Source of the DNA: Streptomyces malaysiense
GTDB lineage: Bacteria; Actinomycetota; Actinomycetes; Streptomycetales; Streptomycetaceae
Length of the DNA stretch: 64,000 nucleotides
Direction: 5' to 3'
NCBI RefSeq assembly: GCF_000980885.2
Contig: NZ_LBDA02000004.1
Coordinates: 1 to 64,000 of the forward strand
Made by a program: the position numbers and the translations under genes. Below are positions 43,133-51,069 of this stretch, one piece after another. The notes under the pieces are model-generated. The model was given only the letters and a program-made list of their open reading frames with translations, made no database searches and had not been told where the DNA came from. Each line of letters starts with the position of its first letter. Positions within the stretch are counted from its first letter, which is position 1.

Positions 43133-45510
43133 CCGCCGGGAACACGGCCGCCCGGAATCCGGTCGCGGAGCCCGCCGCGGACGGCCCGCCCGACGCCGGC
43201 ACGGCCGGTGCCGGACGGCCCTCCACCTTGAGCCCGGCCGTGCGCACGGACGGGATCGCGGACGGGACCGCCGACCCGCCCCCGGCGGCCTCCGACGGCC
43301 TGACCGCCGCCTTCGCCGCGCCCGCCCGCATCCCGCTGCCGGACGCCTCCGGGCCCCGCGACGTGGTGACGCGGCTCATCGCGCACGGCTGCTGGTACCC
43401 CTCGGCCGATCCGGCCGGCACCCGACTCGCCTTCATCTGCGACCGGGGCGGCGTACCGCAGCTTTGGACGGGCCCCGCCGACGGCGAGCCGGTACGGCTC
43501 CTGGACGACGGCCCGGACCCGGTACGGGAGGTGTCCTGGTCGCCCGACGGCCGCTGGATCGCCTACACCACGGCGCCCGGCGGCGGTGAGCACACCCGGG
43601 TGCTGTGCGTCCGCCCCGACGGCAGCGACCGGCAGATCCTGGCCGGCGCCGAACCGGGCAGCTCCGCCCACCTGGGCTGCTGGGCGCACGACGGTTCGGC
43701 GGTCACGGTCACCGTCGCGGTCCCCACCGGCCCGCCCGCCGCGCCCTCGTCCGCCGGTTCGGACGCCACGGCCGGCGAGGGCCCCTCCGGCCCCGGCACC
43801 GGCCTCGGCCTCTCCGACGGGCGGCTGCCGGACCACTGGCAGGGCCGCGCGGGCGAGACGGAACTTCTCGGCCCGGCCCCCCACACGGACCTCGGCCCGG
43901 CCCTGCCGTCACCCGCCGTCACGGTGCGGACGACGCAGATCGGCCCTCCGGGCGGGACCCTCCCGGCCACCGGCTTCGGCGACGGACTCTCGGCGTACCT
44001 CGTCGACCCCGACGCACTCACCGCCCCCGTCCTGATCGCCGCCGTGAAGGACGCGGCGACGCTGCGCGTGTGCGACCTCAGCCGCGACGGCACGCTCGCG
44101 CTGCTGCGCCGGGGACCGCGCGGCCGGCGCGAGGCGGTCGTGCTGCGCACCGCCGACCATGTGACGACCTGTGTGATGCCGGTGGCCGACGGGGACCCCT
44201 GGATCGGCAGCTTCTCCCCCCGAGCGGACACCCTCAGGCTGCGCAGCAACGCCCACCGGGAGTTCGCGGTCCTGCTCGCCGCCGAACTCGACCCGGACGG
44301 CCGGCCGCTCGGCTGGTCGACGGTCGCCGCACGCGAGGGCAGCGACCTGGAACTGCTGCGGTACACCCGCGACGGCGCCACCGCCGTGCTCGCCTGGAAC
44401 GTCCGGGGCATGAGCGACGTGGAGATCCTGGACGCGGGCACGGGCACGGGCACGGGCACGGACGCGGGCACGGGCACGGGATCGGGCACGGACGCGGACG
44501 CCCGCCCGGAAGGGGGGACCGGTCCGTCGTCCCGGCACGTCTCCCTGTCCCGGCACGTCTCCCTGCCCCACGAGGTCGTCACCCGCGTCGCGGACGCCGG
44601 CTCCCGCCTCGCGCTGGCCCTTTCGGGGTCCCGTCGTCGCCCCGGCATCTGGTGGCTGCCCGACGGGGCGACCCCCGTCCGCACCCCGTGGTCCTCCCGG
44701 GACGAGGACGCCGTCCCCCCTGGCCGCCCGCCGGTCCGACCGGTCCCGCTGCGTCCCACCGCCCGGGACGGGCTGCCGCTGAACGGCTGGTACTACCGCG
44801 CGCCGGGGCGCGCGCCCGGCGAACCGGCGCCCTGCGTCATCCATCTGCACGGCGGTCCCGAGGACCAGGAACGCCCCGTCCTCGACCCGCTGTACCACGA
44901 GATCCTCGGCCGGGGACTGGACATCTTCGCGCCCGACGTGCGCGGCTCCTCCGGCTACGGCCGGTCGTTCGTCGACGCGGACCTGGGGCGGGGCCGGTTC
45001 GCCGCCCTCGACGACGTGGCGGACTGCACCGCCCACGCCGTACTGGCCGGTCCGGCCGACCCGTCCCGGATCGCGGTGATGGGCCGTTCGTACGGCGGCT
45101 ACCTCACCTTCGCCTCCCTGGTCTGGCATCCGGACCTCTTCCGCACCGGCGTCGCGGTGTGCGGGATGTCGGACCTCGCGACGTTCTTCGAGGGCACCGA
45201 ACCCTGGATCGCCCAGTCGGCGGCCCACAAGTACGGCCATCCCGAGCACGACCGCGAACTGCTGCGGGAACTGTCGCCGATGACCCGCATCGACGCGCTG
45301 CGGGCACCGGTGTTCGCGGTGCACGGGGAGCACGACACCAATGTGCCGCCGGGGGAGTCGGAGCAGTTCGTACGGGCGGCCCGCGAGCGCGGTGTGCCCG
45401 CCGAGCTCCTCACCCTGCGCGAGGAGGGGCACGATTTCCTCCGCGCCGACAACCGCCGGCTGTTCCGCCGTGCCGCCGCGGACTGGCTGCAACGGCACCT
45501 GAGCGGCTGA
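43108..45510 (+). CDS. S9-family (prolyl oligopeptidase-like) serine peptidase
   Basis: An 800-residue cytoplasmic peptidase: a low-complexity N-terminus, a beta-propeller region (about residues 90-540, with SWSPDGRWIAYTT repeats) and a C-terminal alpha/beta-hydrolase domain. Catalytic triad: Ser661 (MGRSYGGYLTF), Asp743 (HGEHDTNVPPGES) and His775 (REEGHDFLR). HLHGGPEDQERP provides the oxyanion region. The start at 43108 overlaps the amidotransferase end by 25 bases, implying an operon. In the classic NAGGN system the third gene is an M42 peptidase; an S9 enzyme may do the recycling job here. The propeller is interrupted by Gly/Thr microsatellite repeats (44435-44508) and a duplicated RHVSLS segment. 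Confidence 0.9.
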   Translation: MAADARNLTAGNTAARNPVAEPAADGPPDAGTAGAGRPSTLSPAVRTDGIADGTADPPPAASDGLTAAFAAPARIPLPDASGPRDVVTRLIAHGCWYPSADPAGTRLAFICDRGGVPQLWTGPADGEPVRLLDDGPDPVREVSWSPDGRWIAYTTAPGGGEHTRVLCVRPDGSDRQILAGAEPGSSAHLGCWAHDGSAVTVTVAVPTGPPAAPSSAGSDATAGEGPSGPGTGLGLSDGRLPDHWQGRAGETELLGPAPHTDLGPALPSPAVTVRTTQIGPPGGTLPATGFGDGLSAYLVDPDALTAPVLIAAVKDAATLRVCDLSRDGTLALLRRGPRGRREAVVLRTADHVTTCVMPVADGDPWIGSFSPRADTLRLRSNAHREFAVLLAAELDPDGRPLGWSTVAAREGSDLELLRYTRDGATAVLAWNVRGMSDVEILDAGTGTGTGTDAGTGTGSGTDADARPEGGTGPSSRHVSLSRHVSLPHEVVTRVADAGSRLALALSGSRRRPGIWWLPDGATPVRTPWSSRDEDAVPPGRPPVRPVPLRPTARDGLPLNGWYYRAPGRAPGEPAPCVIHLHGGPEDQERPVLDPLYHEILGRGLDIFAPDVRGSSGYGRSFVDADLGRGRFAALDDVADCTAHAVLAGPADPSRIAVMGRSYGGYLTFASLVWHPDLFRTGVAVCGMSDLATFFEGTEPWIAQSAAHKYGHPEHDRELLRELSPMTRIDALRAPVFAVHGEHDTNVPPGESEQFVRAARERGVPAELLTLREEGHDFLRADNRRLFRRAAADWLQRHLSG
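44435..44508 (+). repeat. In-frame GGGCAC microsatellite within the S9 peptidase gene
   Basis: Irregular tandem hexamers (GGGCAC with GGACGC interruptions) coding for a Gly-Thr-Asp run (GTGTGTDAGTGTGSGTDAD). Soon after, about 44529-44565, an 18-bp unit coding for RHVSLS is duplicated. The hexamer keeps frame, so slippage would change loop length without truncating the enzyme. Confidence 0.85.
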
Positions 45511-45546
45511 CCTGTCGGAGCCCGTCCGGCCGTGACTCCCGCCCGG

Positions 45547-46365
45547 CTAACGCGGGTCCCAGGGGCTCGGGCCCGTCCCCTCGCGCCACGCCTCCAGGCC
45601 GTCCCGGTCCACGCAGACGATGCCGCACTGCCGCGCGTAGTCGAGCGCGGGCGTGGTGAACTCGCTGGTGGTGACGAGCGCCGCGACGTCGGCCTCGTGG
45701 ATGGTGAAACAGGTGCCGCCGAAGCGCTGCATGTCCTGCGAGCCCACCTTGTTGGTGTCGCCGTACTGCTTGCACTGGATGACCACGCGCAGTCCCTCCG
45801 CCGTGACCGCCACGACGTCCGCCCCCAGATCGCCGGCGCCCCCCACCACCTCCACCTCGCCGCAGCCCTCCCGGACGCACAACTCGGCGATGGCCTGCTC
45901 GAATCCGTCGGGGTCCAACTCGGTGTAGGGGTCATGGGAGTCGAGGAGGATCGTGGGCTCCTCGCCGCCGCCGGACGCGGCGACCGTGGCCGACGGCACC
46001 TGCGCGGGGAGGCGGTCCTCGGCGTGTCCGGCGTCCGGCACGGCGGCCTGGCCCACCGCCGTGAGCTGCAGGCTGTCCGACGCCGCCTCGGCCCCCGCCT
46101 CCAACGCGCGGGCGGCCCGCCGGGCACACCTCCTGGCGGACAGCCTCCCCCGTCCCGGCTGCCAGAGCAGCACCCCGGCGACGGCGAGCACGGCCAGGAC
46201 GGCGGCCCACAGCGGACGACGCTCGACGACGCCCGCCGCGAGGCGCACCACGGTCGCCAGGAGGCAGACGGCGATCGCGAGCAGTACGAAGAACCAGGTG
46301 GTCTTCCGCAGATCGAACCGCCGGTCTCGGCGCACAGGCCGCAGCGGGCGCACCGGTATGGTCAT
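45547..46365 (-). CDS. Membrane-anchored Mrr-type restriction endonuclease-like protein
   Basis: A 272-residue protein with two N-terminal membrane helices (about residues 24-45 and 52-69) and a C-terminal Mrr_cat nuclease-fold domain. The PD-(D/E)xK-type residues are in order: Glu156 in DGFEQAIAELC, Asp183 in GDLGADVVAV, and Gln197-x-Lys199 in RVVIQCKQYG; the later FTTPALDYARQCGIVCVDRD is also typical. Mrr enzymes cut modified or foreign DNA; similar two-helix versions occur in many actinobacteria and may act in DNA uptake, turnover or defence at the membrane. No methyltransferase is adjacent. The start MTIPVRP at 46365 was chosen over an upstream in-frame start for its AGAGAG site and domain fit. 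Confidence 0.85.
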   Translation of the reverse strand: MTIPVRPLRPVRRDRRFDLRKTTWFFVLLAIAVCLLATVVRLAAGVVERRPLWAAVLAVLAVAGVLLWQPGRGRLSARRCARRAARALEAGAEAASDSLQLTAVGQAAVPDAGHAEDRLPAQVPSATVAASGGGEEPTILLDSHDPYTELDPDGFEQAIAELCVREGCGEVEVVGGAGDLGADVVAVTAEGLRVVIQCKQYGDTNKVGSQDMQRFGGTCFTIHEADVAALVTTSEFTTPALDYARQCGIVCVDRDGLEAWREGTGPSPWDPR

Positions 46366-46449
46366 CTGGCTCTCTTTCGGGCAGGGAACGGGGACCCAGG
46401 ACGTACGGATGCCCGAGATCGCCGGCAACTCCGCGATTCCCGGGCTCTT

Positions 46450-46696
46450 TCAGGCGGCCAGTACCCGGGTGGCCCCGGCGGCCGCACGGCGGTTCGCCCG
46501 GAGCTGTTCCAGGAGCGCGTCCGCCGCGGCGAGTGCTTCCTCCACCGTCCGGGTGCCGGTCATCACGCACAGCGTGCAGGAGGTGTCCTCCAGCTCACGG
46601 CTCGAACGGCCGGTGGGCTGGAGGTCATGGCGGAAGCGGGCCTCGGCGAACCGGGGCCGGCAGCGCGCGCACTTCCTTCTCGGCGGGCAGCAACAC
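46450..46696 (-). pseudogene. DUF5133-family gene with a one-base frameshift
   Basis: Read from the GTG at 46696 (GGGAGG eight bases upstream) the frame gives VLLPAEKEVRALPA, typical of the DUF5133 N-terminus, then goes out of register. The rest of the family (RFAEARFRHDLQPTGRSS, then ELEDTSCTLCVMTGTRTVEE, ALAAADALLEQLRANRR) continues in the neighbouring frame to a stop at 46450. Removing one base from the G4 run at 46653-46656 restores a continuous protein of about 81 residues. DUF5133 proteins are small, streptomycete-specific and of unknown function. The break is either a real frameshift or a homopolymer sequencing error. Confidence 0.72.
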
Positions 46697-46804
46697 GGCG
46701 AAGTCCTCCCTGACATGACGGCCGGAAGGGGGAACGACGTCCCCCGCCATCCCGTCTGCCCCGGCCGTGTCGCCACATGCCCCGCTCCCGCGGCTTCCCG
46801 CACG

Positions 46805-47017
46805 TCAACGTGCCGCCCGTCCGGCGCCCGTGCGCACGTCGCCGCCCCGGGCCCGCAGCGGCACGCCCGCCTCACCGAGCAGGCGGTGCACGAAGCCGTA
46901 CGACCGGCCGTGCGCCTCGGCTATGGCGCGGATCGACCGCCCGTCCCGGTACTCCCCGGCGAATTCCCCGGCCAGTTCCTCGCGGGCGCCGCCTGTGATC
47001 CACTGTCCCTTGCTCAC
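46805..47017 (-). CDS. Small helix-turn-helix protein
   Basis: A 70-residue protein common in streptomycetes: MSKGQWITGGAREELAGEF followed by a helix-turn-helix (DGRSIRAIAEAHGRSYGFVH) and a short C-terminus (GVPLRARGGDVR). The GTG at 47017 is preceded by AAGGAG at six bases. It probably binds DNA; its regulon is unknown. The DUF5133 relic follows downstream on the same strand. Confidence 0.85.
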   Translation of the reverse strand: MSKGQWITGGAREELAGEFAGEYRDGRSIRAIAEAHGRSYGFVHRLLGEAGVPLRARGGDVRTGAGRAAR

Positions 47018-47123
47018 GGTGATCTCCTTCTCGCTGGTCGAGACGTGATCACCGGTTGCCCGCGCCGCCGCGGGCCATGCGTCCGAGCCGTCCGGCGGTG
47101 ACCGGGCAGGTCGGTCGGCGGGG

Positions 47124-47414
47124 TCAGTCGGCCGGGTTGAGCTCCCAGTACACCAACTCCACCAGTTCCTCGGCCTCGTGCGTACGCGGATCGCCGCAGA
47201 CCCGGTAGTAGCCGCCCAGGGTGGCGATCACGTCCGCGTGGGAGTCGTCGTACTCGTGGGCACGGCCGCCCCGTTCCCCGGCGGCCCCGGAGCGGGACGT
47301 CCGCCACCACCACACCCGGCTCCTGATCTCGTCCTTCGACAAGCCCCCTTCCAGGGTGATGTCCCGCCCCTGGACCCTCCCCGTGATCCTCGCGGAGTGC
47401 GCGTCGGTCGCCAT
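47124..47414 (-). CDS. Hypothetical protein (96 aa)
   Basis: A 96-residue acidic protein of no family that I recognise. ATG at 47414 with GAGGAG nine bases upstream. It begins MATDAHSARITGRVQGRD and contains a Trp-rich patch (SRVWWWRTSRSG), HEYDDSHADVIATLGGYYRV and an acidic end (EAEELVELVYWELNPAD). It has no signal or membrane segment. It is followed by the HTH gene 106 bases later. Confidence 0.65.
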   Translation of the reverse strand: MATDAHSARITGRVQGRDITLEGGLSKDEIRSRVWWWRTSRSGAAGERGGRAHEYDDSHADVIATLGGYYRVCGDPRTHEAEELVELVYWELNPAD

Positions 47415-47560
47415 GCGCCGTCTCTCCTCTCGCCGACGGGACGCCGGCGGCGCCGCGTCCCGGTCACCGGCCTCGGATACCCGCACAAGTCCGCTTCCCA
47501 CGGCCGGAACCGGCCGACGGCCCGAACCGGTGACGTCGGACACGCCCCGTCGACGGGGCG

Positions 47561-48370
47561 TCAGTGCGCGGTCCAGCCGCCGTCCAGGGGGATCGAGCTG
47601 CCGGTCAGACCGGCGCTGTGCCGCGTGCACAGCCACAGGGCGGCCTCGGCGACCTCCACCGGCTCGATCAGCCGCTTGATCGCGGTGCGCTCCAGGAACA
47701 CCTGGTCCATCACGTCCGCCGCCGGGATGCCGTGGGCGCGCGCCTGGTCGGCGATCTGCTTCTCCACCAGGGGGGTACGGACGTAGCCGGGGTTGAGGCA
47801 GTTGCTGGTGACACCGTGCTCGGCGCCCTCCAGGGCGACCACCTTGCTCAGCCCCTCCAGGGCGTGCTTCGCCGCGACGTACGCGGACTTGTAGGGGCTG
47901 GCCCGCAGGCCGTGCACCGAGGAGATGTTGACCACCCGGCCCCACGCCCCCGCGTACATGTGGGGCAGGGTGCGCCGCAGGATGCGGAACGGCGCCTCCA
48001 CCATGACCCGCTGGATCAGCGTGAAGCGATCCGGGGGGAACTCGTGGAGCGGCGCGACGTGTTGCAGACCCGCGTTGTTGACCACGATGTCCGCGTCGTC
48101 CGGCAACGCGTCGACGGCCTCGGCCTCGGAGAGGTCGGCCACCACGGCGATGCCGCCGATCGCCCCGGCCACCTCCTTGGCGGCCTCGGCGGCCCGGTCC
48201 ACCACATAGACCTCGGCACCGGCCGCGGCGAAGCGCTCCGCGCAGGCCCGGCCGATCCCGCCGGCCGCACCGGTGACCAGGGCCTTGCGGCCGGCGAGGA
48301 ACCGGGTGGCGGCCGGTCCGGCCGCGGCGGCACCGGTCCCGGGATGCTGGGGCGTGTTGGCACTGTCCAT
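47561..48370 (-). CDS. 3-Hydroxybutyrate dehydrogenase (SDR family)
   Basis: A 269-residue short-chain dehydrogenase. NAD-binding TGAAGGIG at residues 33-40, NNAG at 98-101, catalytic Ser in VNISSVHG (150-151), and Tyr164/Lys168 in SAYVAAKHA. The LRASPYKSAYVAAKHALEGL stretch and the C-terminal LTGSSIPLDGGWTAH match bacterial 3-hydroxybutyrate dehydrogenases, which oxidise (R)-3-hydroxybutyrate to acetoacetate with NAD+. It is divergent from a secreted PHB depolymerase gene, whose product would supply 3-hydroxybutyrate; together they make a polymer-degradation module. Confidence 0.9.
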   Translation of the reverse strand: MDSANTPQHPGTGAAAAGPAATRFLAGRKALVTGAAGGIGRACAERFAAAGAEVYVVDRAAEAAKEVAGAIGGIAVVADLSEAEAVDALPDDADIVVNNAGLQHVAPLHEFPPDRFTLIQRVMVEAPFRILRRTLPHMYAGAWGRVVNISSVHGLRASPYKSAYVAAKHALEGLSKVVALEGAEHGVTSNCLNPGYVRTPLVEKQIADQARAHGIPAADVMDQVFLERTAIKRLIEPVEVAEAALWLCTRHSAGLTGSSIPLDGGWTAH

Positions 48371-48828
48371 GGTCGAACACCGTAGGTAGGAAGCCCCAGG
48401 TGAGACACGTGGATCACCGACACATTTGCGCACCAGGGGATGGGCGCCGCCACCATGCGACGACGGCCGGACGGCGGCCGCACGACGCCGAGGGCGGCCG
48501 GCCCGCGGCCCCGCCCGGCACACCCGGGCGCGGCCGCGCCGGGACCGCGCGGCCCGTCGTATGTCACAGCGGCCGCGCCGGCACCATGGGCGCGCCGACC
48601 ACGCCGCGCGCCGCCGTCCTGGCTGCCCCTCACATGGCGCGGCGGGAGCGGTGGTCGTACGTTCCGCTTCCAGCAGTCCGGTACGACGAAGCGCCGGACG
48701 CGGGCCCGGCCCGCGCCCGGCCGGCCGAAGGCACGGGCGCGGGGCACGCCGGGCGAGGTGGGACCGCCGGGCGGCGCGCCGCGTCCAGCGCCTCCGCTTC
48801 CCTCCCCACCACCCATCGGAGTCGCACC
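48371..48828. promoter_or_regulatory. Divergent region between PHB genes
   Basis: About 460 bases shared by the dehydrogenase (minus) and depolymerase (plus) genes. Very GC-rich, with no gene or clean operator seen. Co-regulation of both genes from here is likely but not demonstrated. Confidence 0.4.
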
Positions 48829-50298
48829 ATGCCACACACCACCTTGCGCGGATTCCTCCGGCGCACCGCACAGGCCGCCGTGCTGGGCCTGCTCGCCGCG
48901 GGCCTCACCGCCGTCGCCCCGCTCGCCACGAGCGCGGCGGCTGCCGGCACCCTCCAGCAGGTCACCGGTTTCGGCTCGAACCCCGGAAACCTGGCGATGT
49001 ACGAGTACGCGCCGGCCAACCTGCCCGCGGGGGCGCCCCTGGTCGTGGCCCTGCACGGGTGCAGCCAGTCGGCGAGCGACTACCACACGCACTCCGGCTG
49101 GCAGAAGTTCGCCGACCAGTGGGGGTTCGCCGTGGTCTACCCGCAGACCAGCTCCGCCAACAACAGCCTGTCCTGCTTCAACTGGTTCGACTCGACCAAG
49201 GACACCCGGGGCGAGGGCGAGGCGGCCTCGATCGTCCAGATGGTCGACACCGCCGCGGCACAGTACGGTTCGGACCGCGGCCGCGTCTTCGTCACCGGCC
49301 TGTCCGCGGGCGGCGGCATGACCGCGGACCTGCTCGCCGACTACCCGGACGTGTTCGCGGGCGGGTCCGTGGACTCCGGCCTCCCCGCGCAGTGCGCCAC
49401 CACCCTGACCGCCGCCTCCGGCTGCCAGTACGGGAGCCAGAACCTCACCCCGAAGCAGTGGGGTGACAAGGTCCGCGACTCCTACCCGGGTTACTCGGGG
49501 CCCTGGCCGCGGGTCGCCGTCTGGCAGGGGACCTCCGACACCACCGTCACCCCCGTCAACGGTACCGAGCTGCGCGACCAGTGGACCGACGTCTGGGGTA
49601 TCGGCCAGACCGCCTCCAGCACCCAGAGCCTGCCCGGGGGCACCACCGAGAGCCTCTACGACGACGGCTCCGGTGACCCCGCGGTCGTCCTGTTCTCCGT
49701 CTCCGGCATGACCCACGGCCTCGCCGTGGACCCCGGCTCCGGCGCCGACCAGTGCGGCAGCACGGGGTCCTACTACCTCGACCACATCTGCTCCAGCTAC
49801 TACACCGCCAGGTTCTGGGGCCTGGACGGCGGCGCCGGGCAGGGCGGCGGCACCGGTTCGCTGCCCGCGCCGACCGGCCTGACGGTGACCGGCACCACCG
49901 ACACCGGCGCCTCGCTGTCCTGGAACCCCGTCAGCGGCGCCGCGTCGTACGACGTCTACCGCGACGGCACGAAGGCCGGCACCACGACGGGTACCGCGTA
50001 CACCGACACCGGCCTGTCCGCCGCCACCGCCTACCGCTACACCGTCGCCGCGGTCGACTCCTCGGGCGCGGCCGGCGCGTCCTCCGCCTCGGTCACCGCG
50101 ACGACGACGGGCTCCGCGCCCAAGTGCTACACCGACAACAACTACAACCAGGTACAGGCCGGACGCGCCCACCAGAGCGGCGGCTACACCTACGCCGACG
50201 GCTCCGACCAGAACATGGGCCTGTACAACGTCGCCGTCACCCACACCCTGAAGGAGACCTCCGCGGGCTACTTCGTCCTCGCCGACTTTGGCTGCTGA
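48829..50298 (+). CDS. Secreted poly(3-hydroxybutyrate) depolymerase family esterase
   Basis: A 489-residue extracellular enzyme. Signal peptide of about residues 1-39 ending SAAAA. The catalytic domain (about 40-335) has the oxyanion motif ALHGCSQSASDYH, the lipase box with Ser159 (GLSAGGGMTADLL), and likely Asp and His in QGTSDTTVTPVNG and SGMTHGLAVD. A fibronectin type III linker (about 345-430; APTGLTVTGTTDTGASLSW) and a short C-terminal substrate-binding domain (KCYTDNNYNQVQAGRAHQ) follow. This catalytic-linker-binding architecture is that of extracellular PHB depolymerases. ATG at 48829 with CGGAG seven bases upstream. Divergent partner: 3-hydroxybutyrate dehydrogenase. Confidence 0.92.
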   Translation: MPHTTLRGFLRRTAQAAVLGLLAAGLTAVAPLATSAAAAGTLQQVTGFGSNPGNLAMYEYAPANLPAGAPLVVALHGCSQSASDYHTHSGWQKFADQWGFAVVYPQTSSANNSLSCFNWFDSTKDTRGEGEAASIVQMVDTAAAQYGSDRGRVFVTGLSAGGGMTADLLADYPDVFAGGSVDSGLPAQCATTLTAASGCQYGSQNLTPKQWGDKVRDSYPGYSGPWPRVAVWQGTSDTTVTPVNGTELRDQWTDVWGIGQTASSTQSLPGGTTESLYDDGSGDPAVVLFSVSGMTHGLAVDPGSGADQCGSTGSYYLDHICSSYYTARFWGLDGGAGQGGGTGSLPAPTGLTVTGTTDTGASLSWNPVSGAASYDVYRDGTKAGTTTGTAYTDTGLSAATAYRYTVAAVDSSGAAGASSASVTATTTGSAPKCYTDNNYNQVQAGRAHQSGGYTYADGSDQNMGLYNVAVTHTLKETSAGYFVLADFGC

Positions 50299-50448
50299 AC
50301 CGAGCCCCCGTCATCGGCGCGGGGGTGAATTCCCGGCCCGGGTGCAACCGTGCGGCGGTCTTCCGGCGAACGGTGTGGTGAGTGGCCGGTGTCCGGGGCC
50401 GCCGAGCGGACTGCCGCGACGTGTTCGCGTTTCGGGAAAGGATTCGCC

Positions 50449-51027
50449 ATGAGATCGAGCGACGTGCTCCCCGTGGACCACGGACTGGCCACGGTCTACC
50501 GGTTCGGCGCCGCTTTCTGCGGGCTGACCCTCCTGGTCTTCGGTGCCCTCGGATTCGCCGACGAACTGAGCCCGTTCAGCACCGACGGGGGGAGGATCGC
50601 GGGAATGTCGACCAACGGCGTACTGAGCCTCGTCTCGGTCCTCGTGGGTCTGGCTCTCGTCGCCGGAGGAGTCGTCGGGGGAAATTTCGCCTCGACGCTC
50701 AACATGACGGTGGGAACCCTGTTCCTGCTGAGCGGTTTCGCGCACGTGTTCATCCTCGACCGGCCGTCGAATTTCCTCGGATTCGGCATGGCGAACGTGA
50801 TGTTCAGCTTCGTCATGGGGCTGGTCGTCCTCACCTTCGGCATGTACGGACGCGTATCGGGCAAGCTGCCGCACGACAACCCGTACTGGCGCCGCCGGCA
50901 TGCCCGTGAGGCGGCCCGGGAGTCCCTCGCGGCCCGTCGCCGGGAGCGCCGCGGGGAACTGTCCCCGGCCGGTGGCCCGGCTCCCCGGCAGCCGCTCGCC
51001 GTGACCGACACGCCGCACACGGGGTGA
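50449..51027 (+). CDS. DUF4383 membrane protein
   Basis: A 192-residue protein with four membrane helices in the first 130 residues (for example YRFGAAFCGLTLLVFGALG and LVSVLVGLALVAGGVVGG) and a basic cytoplasmic tail (HAREAARESLAARRRER). It matches DUF4383, widespread in actinobacteria and of unknown function. The ATG at 50449 has AAAGGA six bases upstream. Confidence 0.85.
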   Translation: MRSSDVLPVDHGLATVYRFGAAFCGLTLLVFGALGFADELSPFSTDGGRIAGMSTNGVLSLVSVLVGLALVAGGVVGGNFASTLNMTVGTLFLLSGFAHVFILDRPSNFLGFGMANVMFSFVMGLVVLTFGMYGRVSGKLPHDNPYWRRRHAREAARESLAARRRERRGELSPAGGPAPRQPLAVTDTPHTG

Positions 51028-51069
51028 GCCGGGCCCGCGTACGAGCGAGTATGGAGAGGGCGCGGAACC

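Noticed and set aside
50305..50325. Six-bp CCCCCG/CGGGGG hairpin after the PHB depolymerase as a terminator
   Set aside because: The stem is short and such pairings are frequent by chance in this GC-rich sequence.
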